Positions 1 to 7,949 are shown, counted from the stretch's first letter. The stretch is 35,360 nucleotides of DNA from Candidatus Poribacteria bacterium (GCA_012270865.1 JAAXHL010000138.1:1-35360), one strand, 5' to 3'. Numbers and translations are program-made. Notes: generated by a model from the letters alone, not told the origin.

Positions 1-32
1 GTCCTTTAGGTATATGAGATTTGTGTCTAAAA

Positions 33-209
33 CCCGGTGCGGTTGATGAAGTTTAATTTTTTAATTCGGTAATTTCTTGGTGAAGTCCGGTTCGGTTGGA
101 ATGCAGGTCGCATTTGGGCGTGTACGCCACAAAACCGAACCTACCGGGCCTGGGGAAAATATAAAATCACCGAAATATTTTATTAAACTTCATAAAGTTT
201 GTGCTACAA
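33..209. repeat. Composite palindromic repeat, family B, with a family D fragment
   Basis: The left end CCCGGTGCGGTT starts at 33. A second core runs from TCCGGTTCGGTT (86-97) to AACCGAACCTACCGGGC (133-149). An outer inverted pair, ATGAAGTTTAAT near 46-57 and ATTAAACTTCAT near 182-193, brackets it, so the element is nested. Positions 196-209 (AGTTTGTGCTACAA) match the right arm of the family D hairpin at 29634-29657. Related copies of B lie at 1134-1170, 4525-4674 and 6178-6255. No gene is seen in 1-203. Confidence 0.75.
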
Positions 210-1028
210 TTTGTCCTTCACACAGCGGAACCCGCGGAAAACGCTGGTATAGTGCTGGGGTCCCCAATCCCGATATGAGACTTGCAGGAACAGTCCATGA
301 TCGCTCCAACAACCGCCGCGTAGGACGCGATCTTTCTTCTCCACGTTTTTGAAATTACTGATAGTTGCTTGACGAGTTTCTTTTGAAAATGGGTTTTTAG
401 GTGCGGATGTTGCATAGAAATCGGGATCATATTCATCAAGGCACCACTCGGAGATATTTCCAGCCATATCGTATAGACCGTACCTGTTGGGTGGATACTG
501 CCCGACAGCGATTGGTGCGCTGAAATGCCGTGCGTGGTTCGCGCGGGTTGCATCAATCGTATCGCCCCACGGATACGCTTTCCCGATAAGTCCGCCGCGC
601 GCTGCTTTCTCCCATTCCGCTTCTGTTGGTAATCGCTTTCCTGCCCATTGTGTATAAGCCATCGCTGCGTACCAACTCACGTAAACAACGGGATGGTCAG
701 CCTTACCTTCAGGATAGGCGTTACCATTCCAGAGTCGGAGGTATACACCGTCGTGGAACTCTTCGGCAATATTTTCTTTTTGCCATTCGGGGTTGGCATC
801 GACGAACGCCTTGTATTGGACATTTGTGACCTCGTAAACATCCATATAGAACGCGTCGAGGTAGACGGTATGCACGGGACGTTCATTGTTTTTTCCGGTG
901 TGACTCCCCATTTCAAACTCGCCTGCTGGTATTAGTACCATACCGTTAGGGATATTATCGGCAGCGGGAATGTGTTGTATGCCACAGATCGACAAAATGA
1001 TAAGGATTAGGATTCCTTTTTGCGTCAT
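204..1028 (-). CDS. Secreted FGE-sulfatase (SUMF1-like) domain protein
   Basis: 274 aa from the ATG at 1028, chosen because AAAGGAG lies 8 nt upstream; an in-frame start 18 nt earlier would put this site inside the gene. Residues 1-24 form a Sec-type signal peptide, so the protein is probably exported. The rest is a full formylglycine-generating-enzyme-like domain: the N-terminal GMVLIPAGEFEMGS (29-42), KRLPTEAEWEKAARGG (131-146), GLYDMAGNISEWC (184-196) and the C-terminal RVLRGGCW...FRGFRC (234-269). True aerobic FGE needs a Cys-x4-Cys pair just after the RGG motif; here the segment reads RGGCWSDHGLFLQV, so the pair is absent. It is therefore probably not a sulfatase-maturing enzyme but one of the many FGE-fold proteins of other or unknown function. 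The TAG stop lies in the family D repeat fragment. Confidence 0.85.
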   Translation of the reverse strand: MTQKGILILIILSICGIQHIPAADNIPNGMVLIPAGEFEMGSHTGKNNERPVHTVYLDAFYMDVYEVTNVQYKAFVDANPEWQKENIAEEFHDGVYLRLWNGNAYPEGKADHPVVYVSWYAAMAYTQWAGKRLPTEAEWEKAARGGLIGKAYPWGDTIDATRANHARHFSAPIAVGQYPPNRYGLYDMAGNISEWCLDEYDPDFYATSAPKNPFSKETRQATISNFKNVEKKDRVLRGGCWSDHGLFLQVSYRDWGPQHYTSVFRGFRCVKDKL

Positions 1029-1133
1029 TATGTAAACTCCTTTCATACCTATTAGTTCATGGATGGATTAACAGGGTGATTTAGTTTTAAACAAATCATC
1101 AGATTTTCTAAATTTCTGAATTTTCTTTTCAGT

Positions 1134-1170
1134 CCCGGTGCGGTTCCAAACCGCACCTACCGGCCCTGGG
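1134..1170. repeat. Palindromic repeat, family B, minimal copy
   Basis: A compact copy in the gap between the FGE-like gene and the DMT transporter. GGTGCGGTT-CCA-AACCGCACC (1137-1157) is a perfect 9-bp stem with a 3-nt loop, followed by TACCGGCCCTGGG. It lies upstream of the FGE-like gene and downstream of the transporter, both on the minus strand. It may act as a transcript 3' hairpin, though no T-tract follows. Confidence 0.75.
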
Positions 1171-1217
1171 TGTTCAAAATTGGACGAAAAAACCGAGAAC
1201 TAAATAGCCCTGACGGA

Positions 1218-2117
1218 TTAAGGCTGTCTATTGACAAGATAAATTCCGATTGCCACCAATCCAGTGCCTGCTAATAACTCAAGGGTCAGTTCATCACCCA
1301 AAAATAGATAGCTAAACAGAACACCTGAGATCGGCATCAGGAAAGAGAAGATAACCAATTTGCTCGCCTTGTATTTTCTGAGTGTCCATGTCAATCCTAA
1401 AAAGCAGAAACCTGTGATAATCCAGCCCTGATAGATTAGCCCGGTAGTGCTTGCGAGCGTCCATTCAACAGGTTGATCGCCCTCAAAAATGCGACTCAAG
1501 ATGTAGAAGCAGGGGATGTTTAAACCTAACAACCAGACGAGGAGTCGGTAGGGGTAAATGTCCTGAACGAATACCTTTGTCAGTGTAATACGGAGTCCTA
1601 AGAAACATGCGCTGAGAATGACGATGAGATCGCCGATGAGGTATCCTGTACTGCTGCCACCTCGCAGGTTCGGCATGATGGTGAGAAAAACGCCACCGAA
1701 TGCCATGAGGATTCCCGATGTTTTCGGCACCGTGAGCCGATCATTTGGCAGCCAAAAGTGTCCGAACAGGACTGTAAAAAGCGGGTATAGACTGAAAAAA
1801 ATGGTTGAACGCGCGGCAGTCGTGTGTTGCGTGCCGATGTTCAACGCGATCGTATGCAAGGCGTAAAGGGCGGCGATCACGAGTAATCGACGGAATTCCT
1901 CGAAGCGCATCCGCATTGACATCCCATAGTAAAATCCTACTCCGCCAACGAAAATAACGCCTAATATACAGCGAAAGAACGCCATTTTTAGCGGTGGGAA
2001 GCCTTGCAGACCGAGTTTCACAGCAAATGCCCCGCCACCGATGAGAGAAACGATGAACAACATAAAGGCAATAATCTTGCCTGAGGGGTCTTCGTTCCTA
2101 AATTCTTTTTCAAGCAT
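1218..2117 (-). CDS. EamA/DMT-superfamily membrane transporter
   Basis: 299 aa, close to the usual length for the drug/metabolite transporter family, with about ten hydrophobic segments. The two EamA halves are visible: residues about 15-145, with the typical AARSTIFFSLYPLFTVLFGH segment, and about 160-296, with SKLVIFSFLMPISGVLFSYL and an ELLAGTGLVAIGIYLVNR ending. Members export or exchange small metabolites across the inner membrane; the substrate cannot be read from the sequence. The start is the ATG at 2117; no strong Shine-Dalgarno precedes it. It is monocistronic as far as can be seen, with repeats on both sides. Confidence 0.9.
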   Translation of the reverse strand: MLEKEFRNEDPSGKIIAFMLFIVSLIGGGAFAVKLGLQGFPPLKMAFFRCILGVIFVGGVGFYYGMSMRMRFEEFRRLLVIAALYALHTIALNIGTQHTTAARSTIFFSLYPLFTVLFGHFWLPNDRLTVPKTSGILMAFGGVFLTIMPNLRGGSSTGYLIGDLIVILSACFLGLRITLTKVFVQDIYPYRLLVWLLGLNIPCFYILSRIFEGDQPVEWTLASTTGLIYQGWIITGFCFLGLTWTLRKYKASKLVIFSFLMPISGVLFSYLFLGDELTLELLAGTGLVAIGIYLVNRQP

Positions 2118-2172
2118 AAGTATAAATGCGTCCCAAAGAGGGGTCCAAGCTGTGATTTTGTGGTATATTTAC

Positions 2173-2323
2173 AGGACTTACGTAATTTTGACTTCGGCCC
2201 GTTCTGTTAGATGAGAATTTTCGGAAAAACAGCCGTCTCCTGCCACAAATAGGGAAGTTTTGCGGCGCACTCGCCCAGATGCGAAGTGCATCGTGCTACA
2301 AAAGAGCAGCATGCGTAAGTCCT
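2173..2323. repeat. Dispersed inverted-repeat element, family A (copy 1, long form)
   Basis: Bounded by AGGACTTACG (2173-2182) and CGTAAGTCCT (2314-2323), a perfect 10-bp terminal inverted pair. The 151-bp interior differs from the other copies and includes a GATGC-GAAGT-GCATC hairpin followed by GTGCTACAA, a 3' tail like that of family D. Other copies: 3681-3769, 20104-20191, 22103-22192 and 30747-30825. No coding potential; MITE-like in form. Confidence 0.8.
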
Positions 2324-2429
2324 AATTTATTGTGTGTCGTGGTGCCAGAAACCTATGGCGTGGGTATTGATTCTCACTAAGGATACTACATCCATCTTTG
2401 TTGGTCAAGAAAAAATCGTTTTGATTTTC

Positions 2430-2458
2430 TTGACATTTTTTCCGACTTACGTGATACT
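2430..2458 (+). promoter_or_regulatory. Likely sigma-70 promoter of the 2528 binding-protein gene
   Basis: TTGACA at 2430-2435, a 17-nt spacer, then GATACT (2453-2458) as the -10. The -35 is a full consensus match and the -10 matches at four of six positions. It lies 69 nt upstream of the ATG in otherwise non-coding, AT-rich DNA. Confidence 0.6.
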
Positions 2459-2527
2459 TTATGATAGTTTTCCCACCAACCGATGCTTGAATTTTTCATC
2501 GAAATAAATAAAGGAAATTAGCAAGAA

Positions 2528-3676
2528 ATGAAGAGAATTACAATATTTACATCTACTTTAATAATCATTGCTTTGACTGTCGGACTTTTCAGTTGTAATA
2601 GAGTTGCCTCGGTAGCATCTAATAGCGAAACGCCTCAGATGATAGAGATTCCGATCGGTGTTGTCGTCGCCCTGACAGGGCAGCACGCCGAACCGTATGG
2701 GTTTCCGATGCAACGCGGCTTTGAATTGGCACGCGAAGAGATTAACAACCTCGGTGGTGTGAATCTCACGTTTATGACTGTAGACGATCGAAGCACCCCA
2801 GAAGGAGCGAAGGCAGCCGTACAGCACTTGGTTGATCAAGGTGTACCTGCTATAGTCGGGCTTGCGATCTCGACGCACCTTAAAGAGGTGGCTCCGATTG
2901 CGCAGGCGAATCGAGTCATAGCTTTCAGTTCGGTCTCCTCCGCTGCAGGTTTGAGCGGGATCGGAAATTTCATCTTCCGCACGAGTCTCGCCACCAATAT
3001 AAGCATTCCGAGCGGGGTGATGGCGACTCAGCAGAAAATCGGCTATCAAAAAGTTGCGACGATCTATGATGAAATTGATGTCTACGCGAGAAGTAGCAAC
3101 GAAGTGTTAAAGACGGTGCTTGAGGCAAACGGGGTTGAGATTCTAACCGAGGAGACCTTCAAAACCGGCGATACCGATTTTTCTCAGCAATTAACGAATA
3201 TAATAGCGGTGGCACCGGACGCGCTTTTTATCTCTGCACTCTCACAAGAAATAGCAAAGATTGTCGCACAAACATCCGAAGTCGGTTTTCCTGATACGAT
3301 TCGCGTTATTGCGCCTGATTTAACCATGGATGAAGTCCAAAAGGCGGGCGATGGTGCTGAAGGGACAATAGGTTTTATCGGATGGTCGAGTATGTCTGAT
3401 GCTCCCGGAAACCAAACCTTTATTAAAAATTATCGAGCGAAATACGGTATTGAACCTGAACCGTGGGCGGCACAGTCGTATGTGACACTCTATGTTCTTG
3501 CGAATGCAATTAAGATAGCACAATCGGCGGATTCAACCGCCATTCGGGACGTACTCGCACAGACGAAGGATTTACCGACTATTTTAGGCAACTTCTCTTT
3601 TAACCCTGACGGAGACGCATTGTACGACCAGACTGTGCTGGTCGTTAAGGACGGGGAATTTCAGGTTTTTGAATAA
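2528..3676 (+). CDS. ABC transporter substrate-binding lipoprotein, branched-chain amino acid type
   Basis: 382 aa. The N-terminus is a lipoprotein signal with lipobox LFSC (Cys23), so the protein should be anchored in the periplasm. The body is a type I periplasmic binding fold of the Leu/Ile/Val class: IPIGVVVALTGQHAEPYG near residues 42-59, GFELAREEINNLGGVNL and QKVATIYDE-like segments, and DALFISALSQE between the lobes. Such proteins deliver amino acids, amides or urea to LivHMGF permeases. No permease or ATPase gene adjoins it; the nearest permeases are at 26483-28474 beside a second binding protein. It has its own promoter and is followed at once by a family A hairpin element, so it looks like a single-gene unit. 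The ligand is unknown. Confidence 0.88.
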   Translation: MKRITIFTSTLIIIALTVGLFSCNRVASVASNSETPQMIEIPIGVVVALTGQHAEPYGFPMQRGFELAREEINNLGGVNLTFMTVDDRSTPEGAKAAVQHLVDQGVPAIVGLAISTHLKEVAPIAQANRVIAFSSVSSAAGLSGIGNFIFRTSLATNISIPSGVMATQQKIGYQKVATIYDEIDVYARSSNEVLKTVLEANGVEILTEETFKTGDTDFSQQLTNIIAVAPDALFISALSQEIAKIVAQTSEVGFPDTIRVIAPDLTMDEVQKAGDGAEGTIGFIGWSSMSDAPGNQTFIKNYRAKYGIEPEPWAAQSYVTLYVLANAIKIAQSADSTAIRDVLAQTKDLPTILGNFSFNPDGDALYDQTVLVVKDGEFQVFE

Positions 3677-3680
3677 TCTT

Positions 3681-3769
3681 AGGACTTACGCATTTTTTTG
3701 AAATTCTACATAATACGTGCGTAAGGCGGGGTTACAAACCCCGCCTGCAGAGGAGTGTGCGTAAGTCCT
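3681..3769. repeat. Family A inverted-repeat element (copy 2), likely 3' hairpin
   Basis: AGGACTTACG (3681-3690) pairs with CGTAAGTCCT (3760-3769). Inside, 3725-3745 form a perfect 9-bp stem, GGCGGGGTT against AACCCCGCC, with loop ACA. It starts about 5 nt after the stop of the upstream gene and sits between converging genes, so it may end both transcripts, although no T-tract is present. Confidence 0.8.
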
Positions 3770-3788
3770 GTAATCTCCAACTTACCCA

Positions 3789-4490
3789 TCATCTGCTTTT
3801 GAGTGCGCTCCACATTGTGGTTGCTTTGATACCTGGGGTAACGTTTAATCCAGAGATGGTGAAGGAGTCCGCCCATGCTTCACCGACCCATTCGTTCGCT
3901 ATGTTGATGCCTTCCATAACGAAGCCGAGGATCTCGATTTTATCGAAGTTCGCATCTCGGAATGCAGCGCGGAATTCACCGTTCGCAATTAGCACAAAAT
4001 ATCCTGAGTTGAAGTGCAATTCCATCTCTGTTAGTACATCGGTATCCCATCGGAGGCGCGGTTCTCTGGAGAGTCGGAACCGGAAGGGGTGGCTGCTGCC
4101 TCTGCCATCGAATCGGCGTGCTCTGATTTCATCAGGGAAAAACACATAGAAGAACGGGTCGTCGCCGGGGGTGTCGGTGAAGCTGCGTCCGACGCAGAAA
4201 CCGAAACGCGTTTTGTCGCCGCCGAAATCGGTAATTTTGATGATGAAGTCTCTGTAGGGTGGCGGTATTGCGATGAATTGGTAGAGTTCGTAATCAATGT
4301 GCGTGTCACGGTTCACCTCTACACGTAGCGAGCCGTCGCTTACTTTCCAGATAGAATTCCTGCCGACAGCGTCCCACGCGTCTGGGTTTTCGGTGTCAAA
4401 ATCGTCGTGCCAAGTTTCGGCGGATGCGGAGATGGTGCAGCTAATGACAGCGTATAAGAGTATGAGGGTGTTCAAGATTTTGTGTGGCAT
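3789..4490 (-). CDS. Secreted beta-sandwich-like protein with KxTTxWxxLK C-terminal motif
   Basis: 233 aa with a signal peptide (about 1-24, ending SASAE). No family is recognised with certainty. The body (WHDDFDTENPDAWDAVG, IWKVSDGSLRVEV, DYELYQFIAIPPPYRDFIIKI) resembles the jelly-roll or concanavalin-like domains (DUF1080/LamG-like) found in extracellular carbohydrate-related proteins. It is a paralogue of the protein at 5454-6155, sharing ELYQFIA-x-P-x-PY and DANFD-x-I-x-I. The last residues, NVTPGIKATTMWSALKSR, match the C-terminal motif shared with three other secreted proteins here. It is probably periplasmic, surface or secreted; no catalytic residues are evident. Confidence 0.75.
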   Translation of the reverse strand: MPHKILNTLILLYAVISCTISASAETWHDDFDTENPDAWDAVGRNSIWKVSDGSLRVEVNRDTHIDYELYQFIAIPPPYRDFIIKITDFGGDKTRFGFCVGRSFTDTPGDDPFFYVFFPDEIRARRFDGRGSSHPFRFRLSREPRLRWDTDVLTEMELHFNSGYFVLIANGEFRAAFRDANFDKIEILGFVMEGINIANEWVGEAWADSFTISGLNVTPGIKATTMWSALKSR

Positions 4491-4524
4491 AGGAGAATAT
4501 ATTTCACTCGTTTTATGGTAAAAT

Positions 4525-4674
4525 CCGGTGCGGTTAGATGAAGTTTAAGAAAATAAATCGGTGATTTTTTTAGAAATCCGGTGCGGTTACAAACCGCACC
4601 TACCGGCCTGAGGGAAATCGGAATTGCGGAATTAGTAAATTAACCTTCATGAAACCGCACCTACCGGACCTGGG
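4525..4674. repeat. Nested palindromic repeat, family B (copy 3)
   Basis: An inner hairpin, GGTGCGGTT-ACA-AACCGCACC (4580-4600), sits inside an outer pair. GGTGCGGTTAGATGAAG near 4528-4544 pairs imperfectly with CTTCATGAAACCGCACC near 4645-4661, and each right arm continues TACCGG. The layout suggests one copy inserted into another. It fills the gap between the genes starting at 4490 and ending at 4681. Confidence 0.75.
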
Positions 4675-4680
4675 CGTGGA

Positions 4681-5424
4681 TTAATTGATTTTTATGCAAT
4701 CGTACCAGCGTTGTGTTTTCTTTCCTCTGCGACTGAGGACCCCGGATTCTCGTTCGACGGGAGGATCGAAGTCTCCGTCGTTCTGTTTTAAGACATCCCA
4801 ATCCGGTGGGAACCAGGTTCTGAGGGTTTTACAATTGACTTCAAGCGATTCGCCTTGCCAGCCGCCGATTTTGTAATACATCGGGCAGACCCATCGTTCT
4901 GCGCCGCGTGCGTAGCGTCGCCACCCGACGACGAAGGCTTGTGCCCGGATAATGTCGCCGTCGCGCCAGTGTCGCTCGATACCGCTCCAGGGGTAGCCTG
5001 TCGTTCCGCCGCCTGGGCTAATCTCGCTCCACCCTAAATCGTCGCGGAGTGTAATGTAGGAGTAGTTTGTCCCCCACGGCGTATCGTCTGTTGCGAAACG
5101 CCACTGCTGTCCACGGTACCAGTGGAGCGCGCCTCGGATACTTGAACGGGAGACCACCGCGTTTTCTATTGTCTCTACGATGTCGAACCGTCCCCTATTG
5201 TTGTAAGGGTTATGGACCCCTTCGCAGAGGGTCAGCGAGTTGAGTTCGGGACCGAACCATTGCCCGTTTACGCCGGGGGTTCTGTAATAGGCACCTGAAC
5301 TCGCGGGGTTGGCACGCTCACCCGGATTCAATCTTGCACCGGCGTAGGTACTCCAAAACGCGATGCCGAGAACGATCACGAGTAAGATTGCGTCAAAGAT
5401 GATGTCCAGATTTTTTTTAAGCAT
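4681..5424 (-). CDS. Single-pass membrane or secreted protein of unknown function
   Basis: 247 aa, not recognised. A short positive N-terminus (MLKKNLD) is followed by one hydrophobic segment (about 9-28) and then a soluble, probably periplasmic region rich in Trp, Tyr, Arg and Gly. The core contains GALHWYRGQQWRFATDD and WSGIERHWRDGDIIRAQAFV, and four cysteines lie outside the membrane segment (TLCEG, WVCPM, VNCKT, YDCIK), suggesting one or two disulfides. The N-terminus resembles a minor pilin anchor in size, but the canonical G-F-T-x-x-E cleavage site is missing, so I do not call it a prepilin. It lies between the two paralogous secreted proteins, all on the minus strand. Confidence 0.6.
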   Translation of the reverse strand: MLKKNLDIIFDAILLVIVLGIAFWSTYAGARLNPGERANPASSGAYYRTPGVNGQWFGPELNSLTLCEGVHNPYNNRGRFDIVETIENAVVSRSSIRGALHWYRGQQWRFATDDTPWGTNYSYITLRDDLGWSEISPGGGTTGYPWSGIERHWRDGDIIRAQAFVVGWRRYARGAERWVCPMYYKIGGWQGESLEVNCKTLRTWFPPDWDVLKQNDGDFDPPVERESGVLSRRGKKTQRWYDCIKIN

Positions 5425-5436
5425 TTACTGTTATAG

Positions 5437-5462
5437 TTGTCAGTTGTCGGTTGTCAGTTGTC
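5437..5462. repeat. Short tandem TTGTCAG-type repeat
   Basis: Repeated GTTGTCAGTTGTC-like units with one variant (GTTGTCGG). On the minus strand it supplies the last residues and the TGA stop of the 5454-6155 gene. A similar low-complexity pair, CGGTTAGTAATCAG and CGGTCAGTAATTAG, lies at 7857-7891. Confidence 0.6.
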
Positions 5463-6155
5463 AGAATCGGTTTTTAGGTGTGCCCATGTCGTTGCGAGTT
5501 TCCGTTTCGGTGAGACGGCGAGTCCGTCAATCGCGAAGTTTTCTACCCAAGCGTTGCCGACGTTAACGTCCTCTGTTATGTATGCTGCTAACACGAAAGC
5601 GATTATATCAATCTGGTCGAAGTTTGCGTCCGTGAAGTCGAGACGCGGTTGACCATCCGCGGAGAGTTGGAACCTACCGTCTTTGAAGTGTAACGCCATC
5701 TGTTCGAGTTCCGGTGTGTTCCAACGTTGTCCCGGATCGACGAATAGGTTGCCGTCTCTTGAGGGTTGCATGTCGTTTGTGAAGAAGAGGTAGTAACCGT
5801 ATTCATCTTCTATTTCTGGGAGCGTGCTTCGGAAATGTTTTGCGAGTGCGATACCGAACCTTGCACGCGATACGCCGACGGTTTCGAGTGTAATCGTAAA
5901 GTCGTTGTATGGTGCGGGGAAAGCGATGAACTGATAGAGTTCAAATATCGCGCTCCACGTCTCTCGCGCCTGAATTTCTGCCTTCAGAAATCCGTTCTCA
6001 ACTGTCCAGACGGAATTTGTGCCTTTGTATTGCCAATCTTCTTCTGATTCTCGTTCAAAAGGGTCTTCCCAGAAAGCGGCATCCGTGCTTCCCACCGAAA
6101 TGAGAAGGATAGATATGATTATGATTGCGTTCAGGATGCGTCTGGCGTTTTTCAT
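5454..6155 (-). CDS. Secreted beta-sandwich-like protein, paralogue of 3789-4490, with C-terminal motif
   Basis: 233 aa, signal peptide about 1-26 (ending STDAA). It shares its layout with the protein at 3789-4490: an opening WEDPFERESEEDWQYKG, then SVWTVENGFLKAEI, ELYQFIAFPAPYNDFTITL, ALHFKDGRFQLSADGQPRLD and DANFDQIDIIAFVL. The fold is likely a LamG/DUF1080-like jelly roll; function unknown. It ends VSPKRKLATTWAHLKTDSDN. The K-L-A-T-T-W-x-x-L-K part is the shared motif, and the trailing DSDN plus stop are encoded by the TTGTCAG repeat, so the ancestral end was probably just after LKT. Likely exported. Confidence 0.75.
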   Translation of the reverse strand: MKNARRILNAIIIISILLISVGSTDAAFWEDPFERESEEDWQYKGTNSVWTVENGFLKAEIQARETWSAIFELYQFIAFPAPYNDFTITLETVGVSRARFGIALAKHFRSTLPEIEDEYGYYLFFTNDMQPSRDGNLFVDPGQRWNTPELEQMALHFKDGRFQLSADGQPRLDFTDANFDQIDIIAFVLAAYITEDVNVGNAWVENFAIDGLAVSPKRKLATTWAHLKTDSDN

Positions 6156-6177
6156 GTTGCGGATTTTCGTTATAGAT

Positions 6178-6255
6178 CGGTTCGGTTAGGGGATTTAGTC
6201 TGGGAATAGACTAAATCCATTCCTTGTATTACATTCCGAACCTACCGGACTTGGG
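6178..6255. repeat. Palindromic repeat, family B (copy 4) with insert hairpin
   Basis: CGGTTCGGTT (6178-6187) and CCGAACCTACCGG (6236-6248) are the family B arms. Between them lies a perfect 11-bp stem, GGATTTAGTCT (6191-6201) against AGACTAAATCC (6208-6218). The right arm overlaps the 3' end of the minus-strand gene and carries its TAG stop (6242-6244). Confidence 0.75.
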
Positions 6256-7792
6256 TTGTAAAGGGTGTACCGTCTCGTTTGCCGAGATAGATGCAGTATG
6301 CGGTACTCGTAGCGAACACTTCAACCTGTTTGCGAATGAGCCTCCGTTGATAACGTCCTGTGTCAGCATCGTGGACAACATGGACAGCTCGGATGTGAAG
6401 TTGATAGCGCGCATCGGTCAGGTTATTGAATTCAAAATTGCCGTGTGTGTCGGTTGTCCCCTCGAACCGATCCAACGTCATTGACAGGTCATGCGGATGT
6501 AGTTCCCACGGGTACCACGAACGCGAGACGACTGCATCTGGCACGGGTTTGTCGGTATCTGCCCAAAGGATTTGTCCGCGCAACGTTTTTGTGGGTCGGT
6601 CTGCCAAAACGTAGAGCCGTTCAGGAGTTGCCGACGCGTCCACATCAACGCCGGTCGCTGAGATATTGTCTCCAGCGATGTAGAGCGTGTATTTCTCTGC
6701 AAAAAGTCCGTCAATCGTGAAAGTCGATTCTGTTACCGGAAAATATCTCGATAAAATCGGTTTCTGCAACGCTAACGGATTCAGGCTCGGTTTCATATCC
6801 GCATCTGCCCGGAAGACTTTGACAGCGTATTGTGCGTCCGAGGGCAGACCTTGTGGCAACACAACACGACCTTCAACGGTTACCCCTTTTTCAAGTCGGA
6901 TAATAGGTGGCATCTTTCCGATATCCACGTTTTCGTAGACTCTGGAAAAGTAGCCGCTTTTGCTGACCTCAATTGAGAGGAGCTGCGGTTCGGTCTCTAA
7001 GACCTGTATCTGAAAATCGCCTGTCTCGTCTGTTTGCGTTGAAGCGAGAAGCGCGCCGTGTGCTTGTGGCGTTTCTGGGCGGCGCGTTGCGTAGACCTGC
7101 GCGCCTGCTATCGGACGTTCTTGTGTATCGACAACCTTTGCGCGTAAGGTCTCTATTGCCGGTAAGCGGACGGAAATAGGATCCTGTTTTCGCGGGTCAA
7201 CAGACGCTACAGCTGCTATAATAACACCGTCGCGAGAAATTGTCAAGGTATAAGCGATAGGGTAGAGGTCGGTAAAGTGGAATTTACCTTCGGTGTCGGT
7301 TTTCGCTGCGTGTTCGATGGGTGCGGCGGCGCGAAAGAAGTCTGCTGAGACGTTGTGCATCTTCAGGTTCACGATAAGACCGGCGAGATTTTCTGCTCCA
7401 GAGACGCTGCCTCGGAGGGATAGGGTCGGTTTCAGTGCGATCTTCCCTAAATCGTACTGACGCTTTCCGGGGGTCATCTCGTGTCGCAAGAGTTTCGACT
7501 GATACTGCGGATGGATTACCATCAACGAAAAAGCGTAATAGGTCTGCGGTTCGTTGGGGATATTTAGTGAAAAGGTGCCGTCTTTGTCTGTCGCTGTGGC
7601 GTGCTCGAATTCGCGATCGGGGTAGACGTGCGCAGTTTTTTCGGGTGAAACACGGACAAGCACATCGGGGATCGGGTGTTCATCTTCGGCATCTACGAAA
7701 GTGCCGTGGATGGATGCGGTATTCGATGTTTCGCAGATGCCGACGGTGGCTGCAAAAAAGAGTAATAGAAAAATCGAACGATTGATGTTCAT
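6242..7792 (-). CDS. Secreted multi-domain protein with carboxypeptidase-regulatory-like repeats
   Basis: 516 aa from the ATG at 7792, chosen because it begins a clean signal peptide (MNINRSIFLLLFFAATVG); an in-frame frame opens 81 nt earlier, but that part lies in repeat-like DNA and over the promoter. Four or more prealbumin-like beta-sandwich (CarboxypepD_reg) units are visible by their G-x-V-x-D-x-x-x-x-P-I-x-D/G-A-x-V pattern: GTFVDAEDEHPIPDVLVRV near 28-46, KVVDTQERPIAGAQVYA mid-protein, VEGRVVLPQGLPSDAQY, and GQILWADTDKPVPDAVV near the end, each followed by TDETGDFQI or TDTHGNFEF-like strands. Such units are structural or ligand-binding modules of extracellular proteins; no enzyme domain is seen. 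The last codons and the stop lie in a family B repeat, so the C-terminus may be truncated or altered. Confidence 0.82.
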   Translation of the reverse strand: MNINRSIFLLLFFAATVGICETSNTASIHGTFVDAEDEHPIPDVLVRVSPEKTAHVYPDREFEHATATDKDGTFSLNIPNEPQTYYAFSLMVIHPQYQSKLLRHEMTPGKRQYDLGKIALKPTLSLRGSVSGAENLAGLIVNLKMHNVSADFFRAAAPIEHAAKTDTEGKFHFTDLYPIAYTLTISRDGVIIAAVASVDPRKQDPISVRLPAIETLRAKVVDTQERPIAGAQVYATRRPETPQAHGALLASTQTDETGDFQIQVLETEPQLLSIEVSKSGYFSRVYENVDIGKMPPIIRLEKGVTVEGRVVLPQGLPSDAQYAVKVFRADADMKPSLNPLALQKPILSRYFPVTESTFTIDGLFAEKYTLYIAGDNISATGVDVDASATPERLYVLADRPTKTLRGQILWADTDKPVPDAVVSRSWYPWELHPHDLSMTLDRFEGTTDTHGNFEFNNLTDARYQLHIRAVHVVHDADTGRYQRRLIRKQVEVFATSTAYCIYLGKRDGTPFTTQVR

Positions 7793-7822
7793 ATCGAGTG
7801 CTTCTGTCAGGGGGTTTATAAA

Positions 7823-7852
7823 ATTATAACATAAAATGAGAAAAAATGGTAA
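7823..7852 (-). promoter_or_regulatory. Likely extended -10 promoter of the 7792 gene
   Basis: Read on the minus strand: TTACCA (7847-7852), an 18-nt spacer, then TG-T-TATAAT (-10 at 7823-7828). The -10 is a full consensus match with the extended TG. It lies 31 nt before the ATG at 7792. Confidence 0.6.
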
Positions 7853-7908
7853 TTGGCGGTTAGTAATCAGCATTCAACGGTCAGTAATTAGCGGTGCGTT
7901 TTCTTTTT

Positions 7909-7942
7909 ATGTAACCTTTTTGGAGGTTTCGCATTCTTAACT
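7909..7942 (+). promoter_or_regulatory. Putative ECF sigma promoter, copy 1
   Basis: TATGTAACCTTTT (7908-7920), exactly 10 nt, then GCATTCTTAA (7931-7940). The same two blocks with the same spacing recur at 10310-10342. A TGTAACC -35 type with a short -10 around TCTTA fits ECF sigma promoters in general. This copy would drive the hairpin-array leader, the thioredoxin-like gene and the sigma gene itself. Confidence 0.65.
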
Positions 7943-7949
7943 TACGATA

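Noticed and set aside
4681..5424. Type IV minor pilin
   Set aside because: The N-terminus has a suitable hydrophobic helix but no G-F-x-x-x-E prepilin cleavage motif.
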